Assembly: GCA_018402545.1 (NCBI GenBank)
Contig: JAGYIL010000002.1
Location: 434,001-498,000 of the forward strand
Length of the DNA: 64,000 bases
DNA from: Saccharospirillum sp.
Lineage (GTDB): Bacteria; Pseudomonadota; Gammaproteobacteria; Pseudomonadales; Natronospirillaceae
Direction of reading: 5' to 3'
The position numbers and the translations under genes are program-made. The notes beneath the pieces were generated by a model that saw only the letters and a list, made by a program, of their open reading frames with translations, was not told where the DNA came from and searched no databases. Positions 29,213 through 37,587 of the stretch are shown piece by piece. The stretch's first letter is position 1. Every line of letters starts with the position of its first letter.

Positions 29213-29605
29213 ATGCCGTTGAACCATGTCATGCATGTGGAAGATGATCCGGATATCCGCGCCATTGCTGAGCTGGCACTGGTAACGGTGGGCGGGCTGG
29301 AAATTACCCAGTGCGCCTCGGGTGCCGAGTGCTTGAATGCGCTAAGTAACCGTATTCCGGACCTGGTGTTGCTCGATGTGATGATGCCAGGCCTCGATGG
29401 CCCCGAAACACTGCGCCAGCTGCGCATGCTGCCTGGCATGAGCGAAGTGCCTGCAGTGTTCATGACCGCCAAGGCCCAACCCGGCGAGATCAGCGATTAT
29501 CAGGCGTTAGGTGCCATTGGTGTAATTCCGAAACCGTTCGACCCGCTTACGCTAGCCGATCAGGTGCGCCAGTTGTGGGATCAGGCGCAGCTGTCGTCGG
29601 GCTGA
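29213..29605 (+). CDS. Single-domain response regulator (CheY-like)
   Basis: Receiver-only protein of 130 residues: acidic pair in HVEDDPDI, phosphoacceptor Asp in LVLLDVMMPGLDGPE, Thr/Lys switch residues in FMTAKAQ and IPKPFDPLTL. It lies 82 nt after the multi-sensor kinase, its likely phosphodonor. Its 3' end overlaps the convergent HPt-GGDEF gene by 59 nt. Confidence 0.93.
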   Translation: MPLNHVMHVEDDPDIRAIAELALVTVGGLEITQCASGAECLNALSNRIPDLVLLDVMMPGLDGPETLRQLRMLPGMSEVPAVFMTAKAQPGEISDYQALGAIGVIPKPFDPLTLADQVRQLWDQAQLSSG

Positions 29606-31235
29606 TCACCACCTGGTTCCGGCCCCCCTGCTTGGCATGGTACAACGCTTCATCGGCGGCTTTGAACTGTTCCAGGTGGCTGCTGTAATCCCGGGCGTCG
29701 CTGATGCCGGCACTGAAGGTGACGGTGAAGCTGACCTCCGCGGTGGTGAAAGTGAGCGCCGACATGTCGGCACGGAGCGAATCAACCAGGGTTTTAGCCT
29801 GCTCGGTCGACGTATCTGGCAGCAAAATAACAAATTCCTCACCCCCATAACGCCCCACCGTATCTGTGCTTCGAAACCGGGCCAGCAACAATTGCGACAG
29901 CGTGCGGATGACCTGGTCGCCGATGTCATGCCCGTAGGTGTCGTTCACGGCTTTGAAGTGATCCAGATCCAGCAGCACCAGGCTGCCCGGTAATTGTTCG
30001 CGATGCGCCCTGGCAAAATACTGCTCGGAAGCACGTTGCACGGCACCGTGATTGTACAATCCAGAGAGGGCATCCCGGTTCACCAGGTCGCTCAGTTGGC
30101 GGGCACGTTCTGCACGTGCGGTAATCAGCATTACAAGTTCAGTCTCGTCCATGCCCTTGTAGAGCAGATCGTCCGAGCCAATGTTAAGCAGATCGCTCCG
30201 CTGCGCCGCTTGCTCGTAGTCACCCGTTAGAAACAGAATGGGCAACGTTTCAAAGCGCTCGTGCAGCCGCAATACTCTGGCCACTTCGGGGCCTGTTGCG
30301 TCTGGCATATTGATATCGAGCAGCAATAAGTCCGGGTTGAACTGCTCGATTTGATGAAAAATTTGTGCCGGTTCGGATTCAATCTGAACGCACAATCCAG
30401 ACGCTTCGAGTAAGGTCTGATAGTAACGCATGATCTCTTCCTGATCGTCCATGATCAGGACCCGCCCCTGGAACTCCGGCGCATGCCCCAGACGGGGTCT
30501 TACCAGGCGTAGCAGTTGATCTACCGACACCGGACGCATTAAGCAGTGTTCAACACCGGCCCTCACCAGCGCAAGTTGTGCCTGAAAGTCCAGCTCGTCA
30601 ATAAGCACAATGACCTCTAGGCCGTTTCTTAGCCAGCGATGAATGGGTGCTAGAAATCGACGTACCGATCCTTTGTTTTCGGCCAAATCAACCAGAATCC
30701 ATTGGGGGAGCTGCGTCGATTTGCTCGACAATGAAGCCAGTGTTACGTCGTAGCCCTGTACGTTCAGGTTGTTCAATAGCGCTTTGTCCGGTGCAGCATC
30801 CGGTTCGGTAATATAGGCAAGCAGAGGGCGTTGAGTGGGCTTGGCGGTCGATGGTGATACAGCCTCTCGAGTCAGCAATGACGCAGAAGGACCGGCTATG
30901 CTGGGCGTATCGTCAGTGTCACCAGAGCTCATTACGGAGTTCAGTTCAGTAAGCAGAGCGGCAAAACAGACCGAAGCCGACTCGTTATTGGGTTGACGCG
31001 CGTCCAGCGCAGCCTCAAATTGTGCAGCCCGGCTGCTTAGCTCGCTGAACCCAAAAGTTCCGCTGTTGCCTTTTAGGGTATGCACTTGGCGCAATAGCGC
31101 CAGACGATCCGCTTCCTCTGTATTTTTAGTCCAGTCATCCCAGCCTTTGATCAGGCGCTTATAGTCGTCGGGCAGCCGCTGCTGAAAATTGAGGCGCAGT
31201 GATGCGAGTTTGTCCAATACGTCTTTTGACGCCAT
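29547..31235 (-). CDS. HPt-REC-REC-GGDEF protein (putative diguanylate cyclase)
   Basis: Soluble 562-residue protein. An N-terminal HPt domain has the phosphorylatable His in RQVHTLKGNSGTFGFSEL (near residue 50). A degenerate receiver-like region follows (about 130-250), then a second receiver (about 255-375) with IMDDQEE and LLLLDINMPDATG. The C-terminal GGDEF domain (about 400-545) reads DLDHFKAVNDTYGHDIGD and RYGGEEFVILLPD; the GGEEF signature and an RSTD inhibitory I-site five residues before it predict an active, product-inhibited c-di-GMP synthase. A kinase could phosphorylate the receivers through the HPt. Confidence 0.92.
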   Translation of the reverse strand: MASKDVLDKLASLRLNFQQRLPDDYKRLIKGWDDWTKNTEEADRLALLRQVHTLKGNSGTFGFSELSSRAAQFEAALDARQPNNESASVCFAALLTELNSVMSSGDTDDTPSIAGPSASLLTREAVSPSTAKPTQRPLLAYITEPDAAPDKALLNNLNVQGYDVTLASLSSKSTQLPQWILVDLAENKGSVRRFLAPIHRWLRNGLEVIVLIDELDFQAQLALVRAGVEHCLMRPVSVDQLLRLVRPRLGHAPEFQGRVLIMDDQEEIMRYYQTLLEASGLCVQIESEPAQIFHQIEQFNPDLLLLDINMPDATGPEVARVLRLHERFETLPILFLTGDYEQAAQRSDLLNIGSDDLLYKGMDETELVMLITARAERARQLSDLVNRDALSGLYNHGAVQRASEQYFARAHREQLPGSLVLLDLDHFKAVNDTYGHDIGDQVIRTLSQLLLARFRSTDTVGRYGGEEFVILLPDTSTEQAKTLVDSLRADMSALTFTTAEVSFTVTFSAGISDARDYSSHLEQFKAADEALYHAKQGGRNQVVISPTTAAPDPTTGAPDRLA

Positions 31236-31370
31236 CGCTACCTCGCTATAGGAGTGTTGATTCTAGCGCGTATTCCACGAACCTTCCGTTCTACCGGAGT
31301 CGCATGGCTTTGAACCTTTATTGACGGTAGTCTAGTCTACCCTTTGAAAAATAGGCAGCGCGCTGTATTC

Positions 31371-32507
31371 ATGAACATTCTGATCGTAGAAGACGACCCG
31401 CTGATGCGTGAACTGTTGCTGACTATTGTTGGCAGCATTCGCAACGGGCTGTCGTTGCACGAAGCCGAGCATGCTGACTCGGCCTGGTCAATCTGGTGCA
31501 GCCAACCCATCGACCTTGTGCTCTGTGACTGGAACTTGCAGGGCATCGATTCCGGTCTGGATCTGGCGCGTCGCATTCGTCAGCAAAACAAGAGCGTTCC
31601 TATTGTCATGGTGACTGGCCGGGGCGATCGTCAATCGGTGATTGCCAGCCACCGTGCCGGGTTGAACGGCTACATTGTTAAACCCTTCACACCTGAAGAT
31701 GTGATGAAGCGTCTCACGCCGTTTTTCAAACCCGCTGCCGGTAAAGATGCGCCTGGCGCTTCGAATGAACCAACCGACTGGGTTGCCTGGCTGGAAAGTC
31801 AGTCGAAACATCTCGACCATTTAACCCTGCTGCCCGATGCGCAAAAAGTGCTCGCCCAGCAATGGCAGCAGGAGCTGCCCACCGCCAAATCACTCGCCAA
31901 ACTCTGGCAGGATGATGTGATTATTACGTCGCGTCTGCTCAGCGTAGCCAACAGCAGCGAGATGCGGCGCTACGGCCGGTCGGTGCCGACCCTGCTGGAT
32001 GCCATTGCGACCATGGGCGTCTCCATGGCGATTGCCCAGGTGAGCGCCCTGTTGCTGAACCAGGGCTCAACCAACCGGCCGGCCAGTATTAAAGACCGCA
32101 TGCAGCGTTACTCGGAAGAAAGCCAGCGAGTTGCCGAAACAGCCGCCCAACTCGCAGCCCGTCTCAAGCTCGACCCGGCGCCCTATTACACCGCAGGCCT
32201 GCTGTACCGCCTGGGTGAATTTGCACTGCTGGATGTGATTGAACAACACCCCAACCCGGCAAGCCCACCCGACGAGGCCATGCTCGACCGGCTGATGGAT
32301 CTGTTCAGTGCGCGCTACGGCAATGCAGTAAAAATAAGCTGGCAATTGCCTTTGCCGATGCGCGAATACATTGGGGCGATACACCACCTGCCTTCCGACA
32401 CCGTGCGCCGGGATCTGCTGCTGATGCATCTGGCCGGTTTACAGACCCAGCCACAGCCGGATACTGCCAAAATGGTGCGCCTGCAACGTGCCCTGGGCTT
32501 TCAGTAG
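31371..32507 (+). CDS. Response regulator with HDOD output domain
   Basis: Protein of 378 residues: receiver at 1-120 (VEDDPLM, phosphoacceptor Asp in LVLCDWNLQGID, GYIVKPFTPEDV) and an HDOD-type helical domain from about residue 150 (QQELPTAKSLAKLWQDDVIITSRLLSVANSSEMRRYG). HDOD proteins regulate signalling or c-di-GMP-related responses without known catalysis. An in-frame TTG upstream is possible, but ATG 31371 starts the receiver fold. It is divergent from the HPt-GGDEF gene, with 135 nt between them. Confidence 0.9.
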   Translation: MNILIVEDDPLMRELLLTIVGSIRNGLSLHEAEHADSAWSIWCSQPIDLVLCDWNLQGIDSGLDLARRIRQQNKSVPIVMVTGRGDRQSVIASHRAGLNGYIVKPFTPEDVMKRLTPFFKPAAGKDAPGASNEPTDWVAWLESQSKHLDHLTLLPDAQKVLAQQWQQELPTAKSLAKLWQDDVIITSRLLSVANSSEMRRYGRSVPTLLDAIATMGVSMAIAQVSALLLNQGSTNRPASIKDRMQRYSEESQRVAETAAQLAARLKLDPAPYYTAGLLYRLGEFALLDVIEQHPNPASPPDEAMLDRLMDLFSARYGNAVKISWQLPLPMREYIGAIHHLPSDTVRRDLLLMHLAGLQTQPQPDTAKMVRLQRALGFQ

Positions 32508-32631
32508 CTCCACCTAAACCGCCATAAGTCACTGAGTTTGAACGCCGCCCAACCGGTGCAACAAAGCGTGGTAAACTGCGCGTTTGCGTCGCCGGTACTT
32601 CTGCCGCCGACCCGTTCCGGACTGAACCGTC

Positions 32632-33858
32632 ATGACCACCGCACCACCGGCCAAACCCGCCCGCCCCGAGATGCGCCTGCCCGAATTTGTAACCTTAATG
32701 GCGCTGATGACCTCGCTTGTCGCCCTGAGCATGGATGCGATGCTACCGGCCATGCCCGCCATCGCATCTGACCTCGGCATCAGCGACATAGCCCAAACTC
32801 ACATGATCATCACCTTTCTGGTGCTGGGCATGGCCTTTGGCCAGCTGTTTTATGGCCCCCTGTCTGATGTGATTGGCCGTCGACCTTCGATATTCAGCGG
32901 GCTGATCTGTTTTACCATCGGCTCGGTAATCTCGATGCAGGCGCAGACACTGGAGTGGATGCTGATTGGCCGGCTGGTGCAGGGCTTTGGGGTTTCCGGC
33001 CCGCGCATCGTCTCGGTCGCGATCATCCGCGACCGTTACATTGGCCGCGCCATGGCGCAAGTGATGTCGTTCATCATGATGGTGTTCATCATCGTGCCGA
33101 TGATCGCCCCGGCGATTGGCCAGTTAGTGGTAAAACTTTCCAACTGGCGGATGATCTTCGCGGTGTTCATTGGCCTGGCACTCGTCATCACTGTCTGGTT
33201 CGGCTGGCGCCACCCGGAGACCCTGCCCAAAGCCAAGCGCAAACCCTTCGCCTGGAAACAGCTGATGCAGGATGGCTGGACCGTGCTGACCACGCGCAGC
33301 GCCATGTGGTTTACCGCCGCGGCCGGCTTTATTTTCGGTGGCTTCCTCACCTACCTGAGCTCAGCCCAGGCGATTTATCAGGACCTTTACGGCGTGGGCG
33401 ACCGCTTCCCGCTCTATTTCGCGGCCATGGCCGGTTCCATTGGCGTGGCGTCTTACGTCAATAGCCGCCTGGTGATGCGTTTCGGCACCCGGCTGATCAG
33501 CTATCTGGCGTTGTTCGGGTTTATCGGTTGCTTCGCCTTGCTCTGGGTACTGGCGTTGCTGCAGGGTGGGTTGCCGCCGATCTGGCAGTTTATGGTGTTT
33601 GGCGCCAGTGGCTTCTTCTCGGTCGGCCTGTTGTTCGGCAACCTGAATGCGATGGCGATGCAGCCGCTGGGTAAGGTGGCGGGCCTGGGCGCGGCGCTGA
33701 TTGGCTCGCTGACCAGCTTTATCTCGGTGCCGTTGTCCTACTTTGTAGGTTTGTTTTTCAACGACACCCTGATCCCGCTGTTCGCAGGCTTCACCATTTT
33801 CGGCAGCGCCTCCCTGTTCTGCACCTGGATGGGCCTGAACGGCTTTATTGAAGAATAG
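32632..33858 (+). CDS. Bcr/CflA-family MFS drug transporter
   Basis: Twelve-helix major facilitator protein of 408 residues. Diagnostic stretches are LMTSLVALSMDAMLPAMPAI in helix 1, FGQLFYGPLSDVIGRRPSIF (the MFS A motif between helices 2 and 3) and GRLVQGFGVSGPRIVSVAIIRDRY in helices 4-5. Bcr/CflA members export drugs such as bicyclomycin or cysteine-related compounds; the substrate here is unknown. It is convergent with folA. Confidence 0.92.
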   Translation: MTTAPPAKPARPEMRLPEFVTLMALMTSLVALSMDAMLPAMPAIASDLGISDIAQTHMIITFLVLGMAFGQLFYGPLSDVIGRRPSIFSGLICFTIGSVISMQAQTLEWMLIGRLVQGFGVSGPRIVSVAIIRDRYIGRAMAQVMSFIMMVFIIVPMIAPAIGQLVVKLSNWRMIFAVFIGLALVITVWFGWRHPETLPKAKRKPFAWKQLMQDGWTVLTTRSAMWFTAAAGFIFGGFLTYLSSAQAIYQDLYGVGDRFPLYFAAMAGSIGVASYVNSRLVMRFGTRLISYLALFGFIGCFALLWVLALLQGGLPPIWQFMVFGASGFFSVGLLFGNLNAMAMQPLGKVAGLGAALIGSLTSFISVPLSYFVGLFFNDTLIPLFAGFTIFGSASLFCTWMGLNGFIEE

Positions 33859-33873
33859 CGCGTTGCAGGCCGG

Positions 33874-34386
33874 TCAGTTCGCCTCTGGCCGCTCGTACAC
33901 AACAAAAGAGTAATCGTATGGGTTGGGGCCTTCGGCTTTGAAGTCTTCCCGTGCCAGCTCCTGGTAGGCATCCAGATCGATCGGCGGAAAGACAGCATCG
34001 CCCTCGACCTCGGCATGTACCAGGGTGACATACAGCCGGTCGGCCAGCGGCAGCGCCTGGGCATAGATCTCGGCGCCGCCCATCACGATCACTTCCTCGA
34101 CATCACTGATCACCGATTCAGCCCGCGCCAGGTCCAGCGCCTCATCCAGGCTGGTAACCACCTTAACGCCCGGCAGCTGCAAGCTGGCATCCCGGGTGAC
34201 CACAATGTTGGTGCGGTTGGGCAATGGCCGGCCAATACTGTCGTAGGTTTTGCGGCCCATAATCACCGGCTTGCCGGTGGTGACCCGTTTGAAGTACTTG
34301 AGGTCTTCGGGCAGGTACCAGGGCAGTTTGTTATCCCGGCCTATGACGCCATTGCGGGCCATGGCCCAGATGAGGGCGATGCGCAT
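33874..34386 (-). CDS. folA: Dihydrofolate reductase
   Basis: Reduces dihydrofolate to tetrahydrofolate with NADPH. The 170-residue protein begins MRIALIWAMARNGVIGRDNKLPWYLPEDLKYFK, with the catalytic Asp replaced by the usual Glu/Asp position in LPEDL, then GKPVIMGRKTYDSIGRPLPNRTNIV and VIVMGGAEIYAQAL. Length and motifs are normal for a chromosomal enzyme. It diverges from hpt. Confidence 0.96.
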   Translation of the reverse strand: MRIALIWAMARNGVIGRDNKLPWYLPEDLKYFKRVTTGKPVIMGRKTYDSIGRPLPNRTNIVVTRDASLQLPGVKVVTSLDEALDLARAESVISDVEEVIVMGGAEIYAQALPLADRLYVTLVHAEVEGDAVFPPIDLDAYQELAREDFKAEGPNPYDYSFVVYERPEAN

Positions 34387-34524
34387 CGAACTCTCCGTCG
34401 GTATTCGTCGTTAAAAACAGCCACTATACTACCGAACAGTGAACAGTCTGTCGCTCCGCTTGCACCGCAACCAAGGAGCCGCTAAAGTTCGCCCCCCGTA
34501 TAAAACCTGACCACAGAGGCAGCA

Positions 34525-35082
34525 ATGACCGCCATCCCGTCTGATATCCAGCAAGTCTGGAATGAAGCTGATTGCCTGTTTACAGAAGCACAGGTCGAGC
34601 AAGCCATCGATAACATGGCGGTCGGCATTTCGCAGGACCTGGCCCAGAAAAACCCCATCGTCTTCAGCGTAATGAACGGCGGCCTAGTGCTAACCGGCAA
34701 GCTGGTCACCAAGCTCGGCTTCCCGCTCGAAATCAGCTACCTCCACGCCACCCGCTACCGCGACAAAACCCGCGGCGCCGACCTGGAATGGCGTACTTAT
34801 CCACAGCAATCCCTGAAAGACCGCGCCATCCTCATTGTTGACGACATTTACGACGAAGGCTCCACCCTGGGCGCCATTGTCGACCACGCCCACAAAGAAG
34901 GCGCCGCCGAAATCCACATCGCGGTACTGGTGGATAAGCAACACGACCGCAAAGCCCGCCCAGACATCATCCCCGACTACATAGGCCTGCAATGCGAAGA
35001 CCGCTATGTATTCGGCTACGGCATGGACTACAAAGGCTACTGGCGCAACGCGCCCGGCATTTACGCGGTGAAAGGGCTGTAA
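34525..35082 (+). CDS. hpt: Hypoxanthine-guanine phosphoribosyltransferase
   Basis: Purine-salvage enzyme of 185 residues. The PRPP-binding motif AILIVDDIYDEGSTLGAIV is near residue 98, preceded by FSVMNGGLVLTGKLV (the PPi loop) and followed by the flexible-loop and purine-binding parts (PDYIGLQCEDRYVFGYGMDY). It is the last ordinary chromosomal gene before the integron-type array. Confidence 0.9.
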   Translation: MTAIPSDIQQVWNEADCLFTEAQVEQAIDNMAVGISQDLAQKNPIVFSVMNGGLVLTGKLVTKLGFPLEISYLHATRYRDKTRGADLEWRTYPQQSLKDRAILIVDDIYDEGSTLGAIVDHAHKEGAAEIHIAVLVDKQHDRKARPDIIPDYIGLQCEDRYVFGYGMDYKGYWRNAPGIYAVKGL

Positions 35083-35842
35083 CAAGCCCAAACCGCTGCA
35101 ACGGAACATCTCTACCGGGTTCGTACTTGTGGGAGGCCAGTCCCCTGGGCGACACGAAGCAAAACAAACCTCCAGAACCTTACCACCGCTCACCCAGAGT
35201 AAACCGTAGGGCTTCAGGGTTGCCTGACCTACCACAAAACTCAACCCCAGCCAAAACCCGGCCCGAACCGCCACCGTCTTTCGCCCAGTCTTCCAGGGGC
35301 ATCCCAGCCCCTCCAAGCCCTACCGCAGGCATCCGTGCCTGCTGCGAAACCCGGCACCGGTCCGGCCCTGAACTCCGCGTCAATTCTATATGCTCCTGAC
35401 CAATAAATACTTGCCAACATAATCGCGTAGTGCCATGGTAACCGAACAATCTATTTCCCCTTGGTGTGCCCTGTAACCGGCCGGGCGGTAGCGAATCTGC
35501 ACGATTTATAGCCGCCGTTTCTGACACCAGCCTCTAATTACCCAAAACCGCCCCAAAACGTATAAAACCAGCCCTGGTGGTGACCAATTCCTACCGGATA
35601 TAGTGCTACTTCGCACCAGAGTGCGACGCAGATACCGGAGAATTTTCGGAATATGCGTCGCTGGAGACGCTGATATCGTAAATAGTCGTCTTAAGCGACG
35701 GTTTTGCCGGTTTTGATATGAACTGTTTAATGAGCAGGTTATCGACCAAAGCCCCTCTATCACTGAGTTTTTGGCAGTGTTTTATGATAGGGCTCGGATC
35801 ATTTTTACCGGCATCACCGTCGGAAGCGACGATGAATAAACT
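35083..35842. other. Gene-poor left flank of the cassette array; no intI found
   Basis: These 760 nt, between hpt and the first core site, contain no convincing gene in any frame. In a complete integron this is where intI and attI would be, with intI reading away from the array on the minus strand. I looked for tyrosine-recombinase motifs and found none. Two hairpins (CGTCG-GAAG-CGACG near 35818-35831 and GCGTCGCTGGAGACGC near 35657-35672) lie close to the first core site. A cassette promoter may be here but I could not assign one. Confidence 0.5.
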
Positions 35843-35856
35843 GTTATGGCAAAGTG

Positions 35857-36138
35857 ATGTCGGGATTGCTTATGGGCGAAAGTCACGATAAAGAAGGTGC
35901 TAAGGTAATAGTTGGCGACGTAATTGAAGTGTTAGAGATTGACGCCCGCCTAACTGAGTATTTGGACGAGGAAGATATAGCAAGTCTGCTCGTTATTGTT
36001 GGCATGCGACTCGAAGTGAAAAGTATAAACTCAGATGGGTCTATGGTAGTCACCCACATGAATCGATACGGGGATATTGTGGGCGGGCATGATGTGGCGA
36101 TTTTTCCAAAAGGCGCGAAGATTGTCAGGCGCCCTTAG
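35857..36138 (+). CDS. Cassette 1: hypothetical protein
   Basis: First gene of the array, 8 nt after the core site GTTATGG at 35843. It encodes about 93 soluble, acidic residues (from the inner ATG at 35872, 88). The central part, VIVGDVIEVLEIDARLTEYLDEEDIASLLVIVGMRLEV, is predicted to alternate short strands and helices, and the tail VAIFPKGAKIVRRP is basic. I do not recognise the family. GTG 35854, ATG 35857 and ATG 35872 are all possible starts; none has a good ribosome-binding site. Confidence 0.65.
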   Translation: MSGLLMGESHDKEGAKVIVGDVIEVLEIDARLTEYLDEEDIASLLVIVGMRLEVKSINSDGSMVVTHMNRYGDIVGGHDVAIFPKGAKIVRRP

Positions 36139-36146
36139 CACCAGCC

Positions 36147-36194
36147 ACTTAACAAGGTCATGCACGCGACAAGCGCGTGATGGAAGCGTTATGA
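36147..36194 (+). repeat. attC site 1
   Basis: Starts with ACTTAAC and ends with GTTATGA. The inner arms CACGCG/CGCGTG pair around CAA. At 48 nt it is short for an attC but has the right boxes and follows cassette 1 directly. Confidence 0.7.
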
Positions 36195-36206
36195 AAAAGG
36201 GAAGTT

Positions 36207-36635
36207 ATGACAACCATTGCAATAGCATGTGATCACGCCGGCTTCGATTATAAAGAGGCAATAAAGTCATATCTTGCCTCCAAAGCGCTACTGGTTGAGG
36301 ATTTCGGTACCTATTCAACGGAGCCTGTAGACTATCCAGAGTTTGTCCGTGCCGCTGCCAAAGCAGTCGCCAGAGGGCAGTGCCAGCTCGGTATTATCTT
36401 GGGAGGAAGCGGGAATGAGGCAATCGTTGCTAATCGAATTGCCGGAATTCGATGCGCAGTAGTCTGGAATAGGCGAACTGCGCAGCTTTCAAAAGAACAT
36501 GGTGATTGCAACATGATCGCCATAGGCCAGCGCATGATGCCTGAAGACGAGGCGCTCAGTCTTGTTGAAATCTGGCTCGCCGCTGAATTCAAAGGTGGCC
36601 GCCACCAGAGGCGAATAGACAAAATTGATGAATAG
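36207..36635 (+). CDS. Cassette 2: RpiB/LacA/LacB-family sugar-phosphate isomerase-like protein
   Basis: The 142-residue protein has the RpiB fold: TIAIACDHAGFDYKEAIKSYL (substrate His/Asp loop), EDFGTYSTEPVDYPEF and GIILGGSGNEAIVANRIAGIRCAVVWN. The RpiB of most bacteria has a catalytic Cys in CGTGIG; here the segment is GGSGNEA, as in the Cys-less actinobacterial type (GGSGNGE), where a Glu acts as base, but it is one residue shorter. Ribose-5-phosphate isomerase or a related activity is possible, not certain. Ribosome-binding site GGGAAG precedes ATG 36207. Confidence 0.85.
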   Translation: MTTIAIACDHAGFDYKEAIKSYLASKALLVEDFGTYSTEPVDYPEFVRAAAKAVARGQCQLGIILGGSGNEAIVANRIAGIRCAVVWNRRTAQLSKEHGDCNMIAIGQRMMPEDEALSLVEIWLAAEFKGGRHQRRIDKIDE

Positions 36636-36650
36636 CAACCTTGGGGCGTT

Positions 36651-36740
36651 TCATAACAAAGCAAAGCAGGCGGATAGTTTTAAGCGTCCTTCCGCTTCGC
36701 TCCAAGCCACTTAAAACTACCGCTGTTTGCGGCGTTAGCT
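36651..36740 (+). repeat. attC site 2
   Basis: Runs from TCATAAC to the core GTTAGCT (90 nt). The arms AGTTTTAAG(C) near 36674 and CTTAAAACT near 36710 pair, as expected for the bottom-strand hairpin of an attC. Confidence 0.85.
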
Positions 36741-36744
36741 GTAC

Positions 36745-37092
36745 ATGGAGAGTCCAGTGAGGAAAGTATTTTTGGTGGTATTGCTTGTATCGTCGTTATT
36801 ACCATTGGCGTACATCATTTTTATCACAAGTCAGTTCCATTGGGTCACGTCGCAAGACTGGTTCTATGGCGAAGTCTTTAGGTACGCCAAGACAGGTGGG
36901 CTACTATGTCTCATTGCATGCTACGGTTATTTGGTGAAAAAGAACCTGAATTTATCGCAATCTAGCAAGAAAAATTGGTACGTAGCCCTGTTTTTAGTAG
37001 GCCCTGTTTCAATGCCATTATACTGGTTCAAGAATGCGTGGCCTGCAGCTAACAAAACGCTTAATTCGACGCCGAAAAGCGGCGCGAATTAG
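36745..37092 (+). CDS. Cassette 3: small membrane protein
   Basis: A 115-residue protein with three hydrophobic segments (about 8-28, 47-63 and 76-95) separated by short polar loops, predicted to lie in the inner membrane. No known domain. The last 15 or so residues (AANKTLNSTPKSGAN) are encoded by the attC site itself, so cassette excision changes its C-terminus. The start ATG is 4 nt after the previous core site. Confidence 0.7.
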   Translation: MESPVRKVFLVVLLVSSLLPLAYIIFITSQFHWVTSQDWFYGEVFRYAKTGGLLCLIACYGYLVKKNLNLSQSSKKNWYVALFLVGPVSMPLYWFKNAWPAANKTLNSTPKSGAN

Positions 37093-37105
37093 CTCCACGT
37101 TATGT
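37047..37105 (+). repeat. attC site 3 (overlaps the end of cassette 3)
   Basis: Runs from AGCTAAC to GTTATGT (59 nt), with arms TTAATTCG/CGAATTA and GCCG/CGGC around AAAAG. The stop codon of cassette 3 lies inside it. Confidence 0.85.
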
Positions 37106-37122
37106 GCTTAAGGAGAAGCAAA

Positions 37123-37452
37123 TTGGACATAAGGGATCTACCCTTTGGGGTTACTGACTGGTCTGAAGTTGAGAAGACCGAACACACAGGGGAGCAGGGA
37201 GCTGCTTATTGGCAGACCCGCACTTTCGGCGATATCCGGGTTCGTATGGTCGAGTACAGCCCCGGCTATCTGGCTGATCATTGGTGCGACAAAGGGCACA
37301 TCCTGCTCTGCCTGGAAGGTGAGCTCCACACTGAATTAAAGGACGGGCGTTGCTTTGTTCTCCAGCCGGGTTCTAGCTACCAGGTGGCGGACAACGCTGA
37401 GCTTCACCGGTCCTCAACTGAGCTGGGCGCGAAGCTTTTCGTCGTGGACTGA
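37123..37452 (+). CDS. Cassette 4: DHCW-motif cupin-fold protein
   Basis: A 109-residue single-domain cupin: MDIRDLPFGVTDWSEVEKTEHTGEQG, VRMVEYSPGYLADHWCDKGHILLCLEGEL and RCFVLQPGSSYQVAD. The DHWCDKGH segment gives the family its name. The in-frame ATG at 37102 overlaps the core site; TTG 37123 has AAGGAG 8 nt upstream and matches the family N-terminus, so it is chosen. The biological role of the family is not known to me. Confidence 0.85.
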   Translation: MDIRDLPFGVTDWSEVEKTEHTGEQGAAYWQTRTFGDIRVRMVEYSPGYLADHWCDKGHILLCLEGELHTELKDGRCFVLQPGSSYQVADNAELHRSSTELGAKLFVVD

Positions 37453-37457
37453 AAATC

Positions 37458-37542
37458 ACATAACCATGCCAGTCACGGCGACGGCTACTACATTGCGGCT
37501 TCGCCTCCATTTCGTAGCCGCGCGTGCTGAGCGGCGTTAGGC
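37458..37542 (+). repeat. attC site 4 (type shared with sites 5 and 13)
   Basis: Runs from ACATAAC to GTTAGGC (85 nt). The arms GGCTACTACATTGCGGC and GCCTCCATTTCGTAGCC pair with the usual extruded bases around CTTC. It differs from attC site 5 by only a few bases. Confidence 0.95.
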
Positions 37543-37587
37543 TCAAAAAGTGCCATCGATATCCGATGTGTATAAGGAGAAAGAGTC

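Noticed and set aside
34690-35316. Long open frame opposite hpt
   Set aside because: It is the mirror of hpt coding sequence; it has no domain and overlaps a well-supported gene.
35180-35527. Minus-strand open frame of 115 codons in the left flank of the array, considered as an integrase relic
   Set aside because: It has none of the tyrosine-recombinase motifs (R, HxxR, Y boxes), is rich in Gly/Arg as expected for a chance frame, and has no ribosome-binding site.
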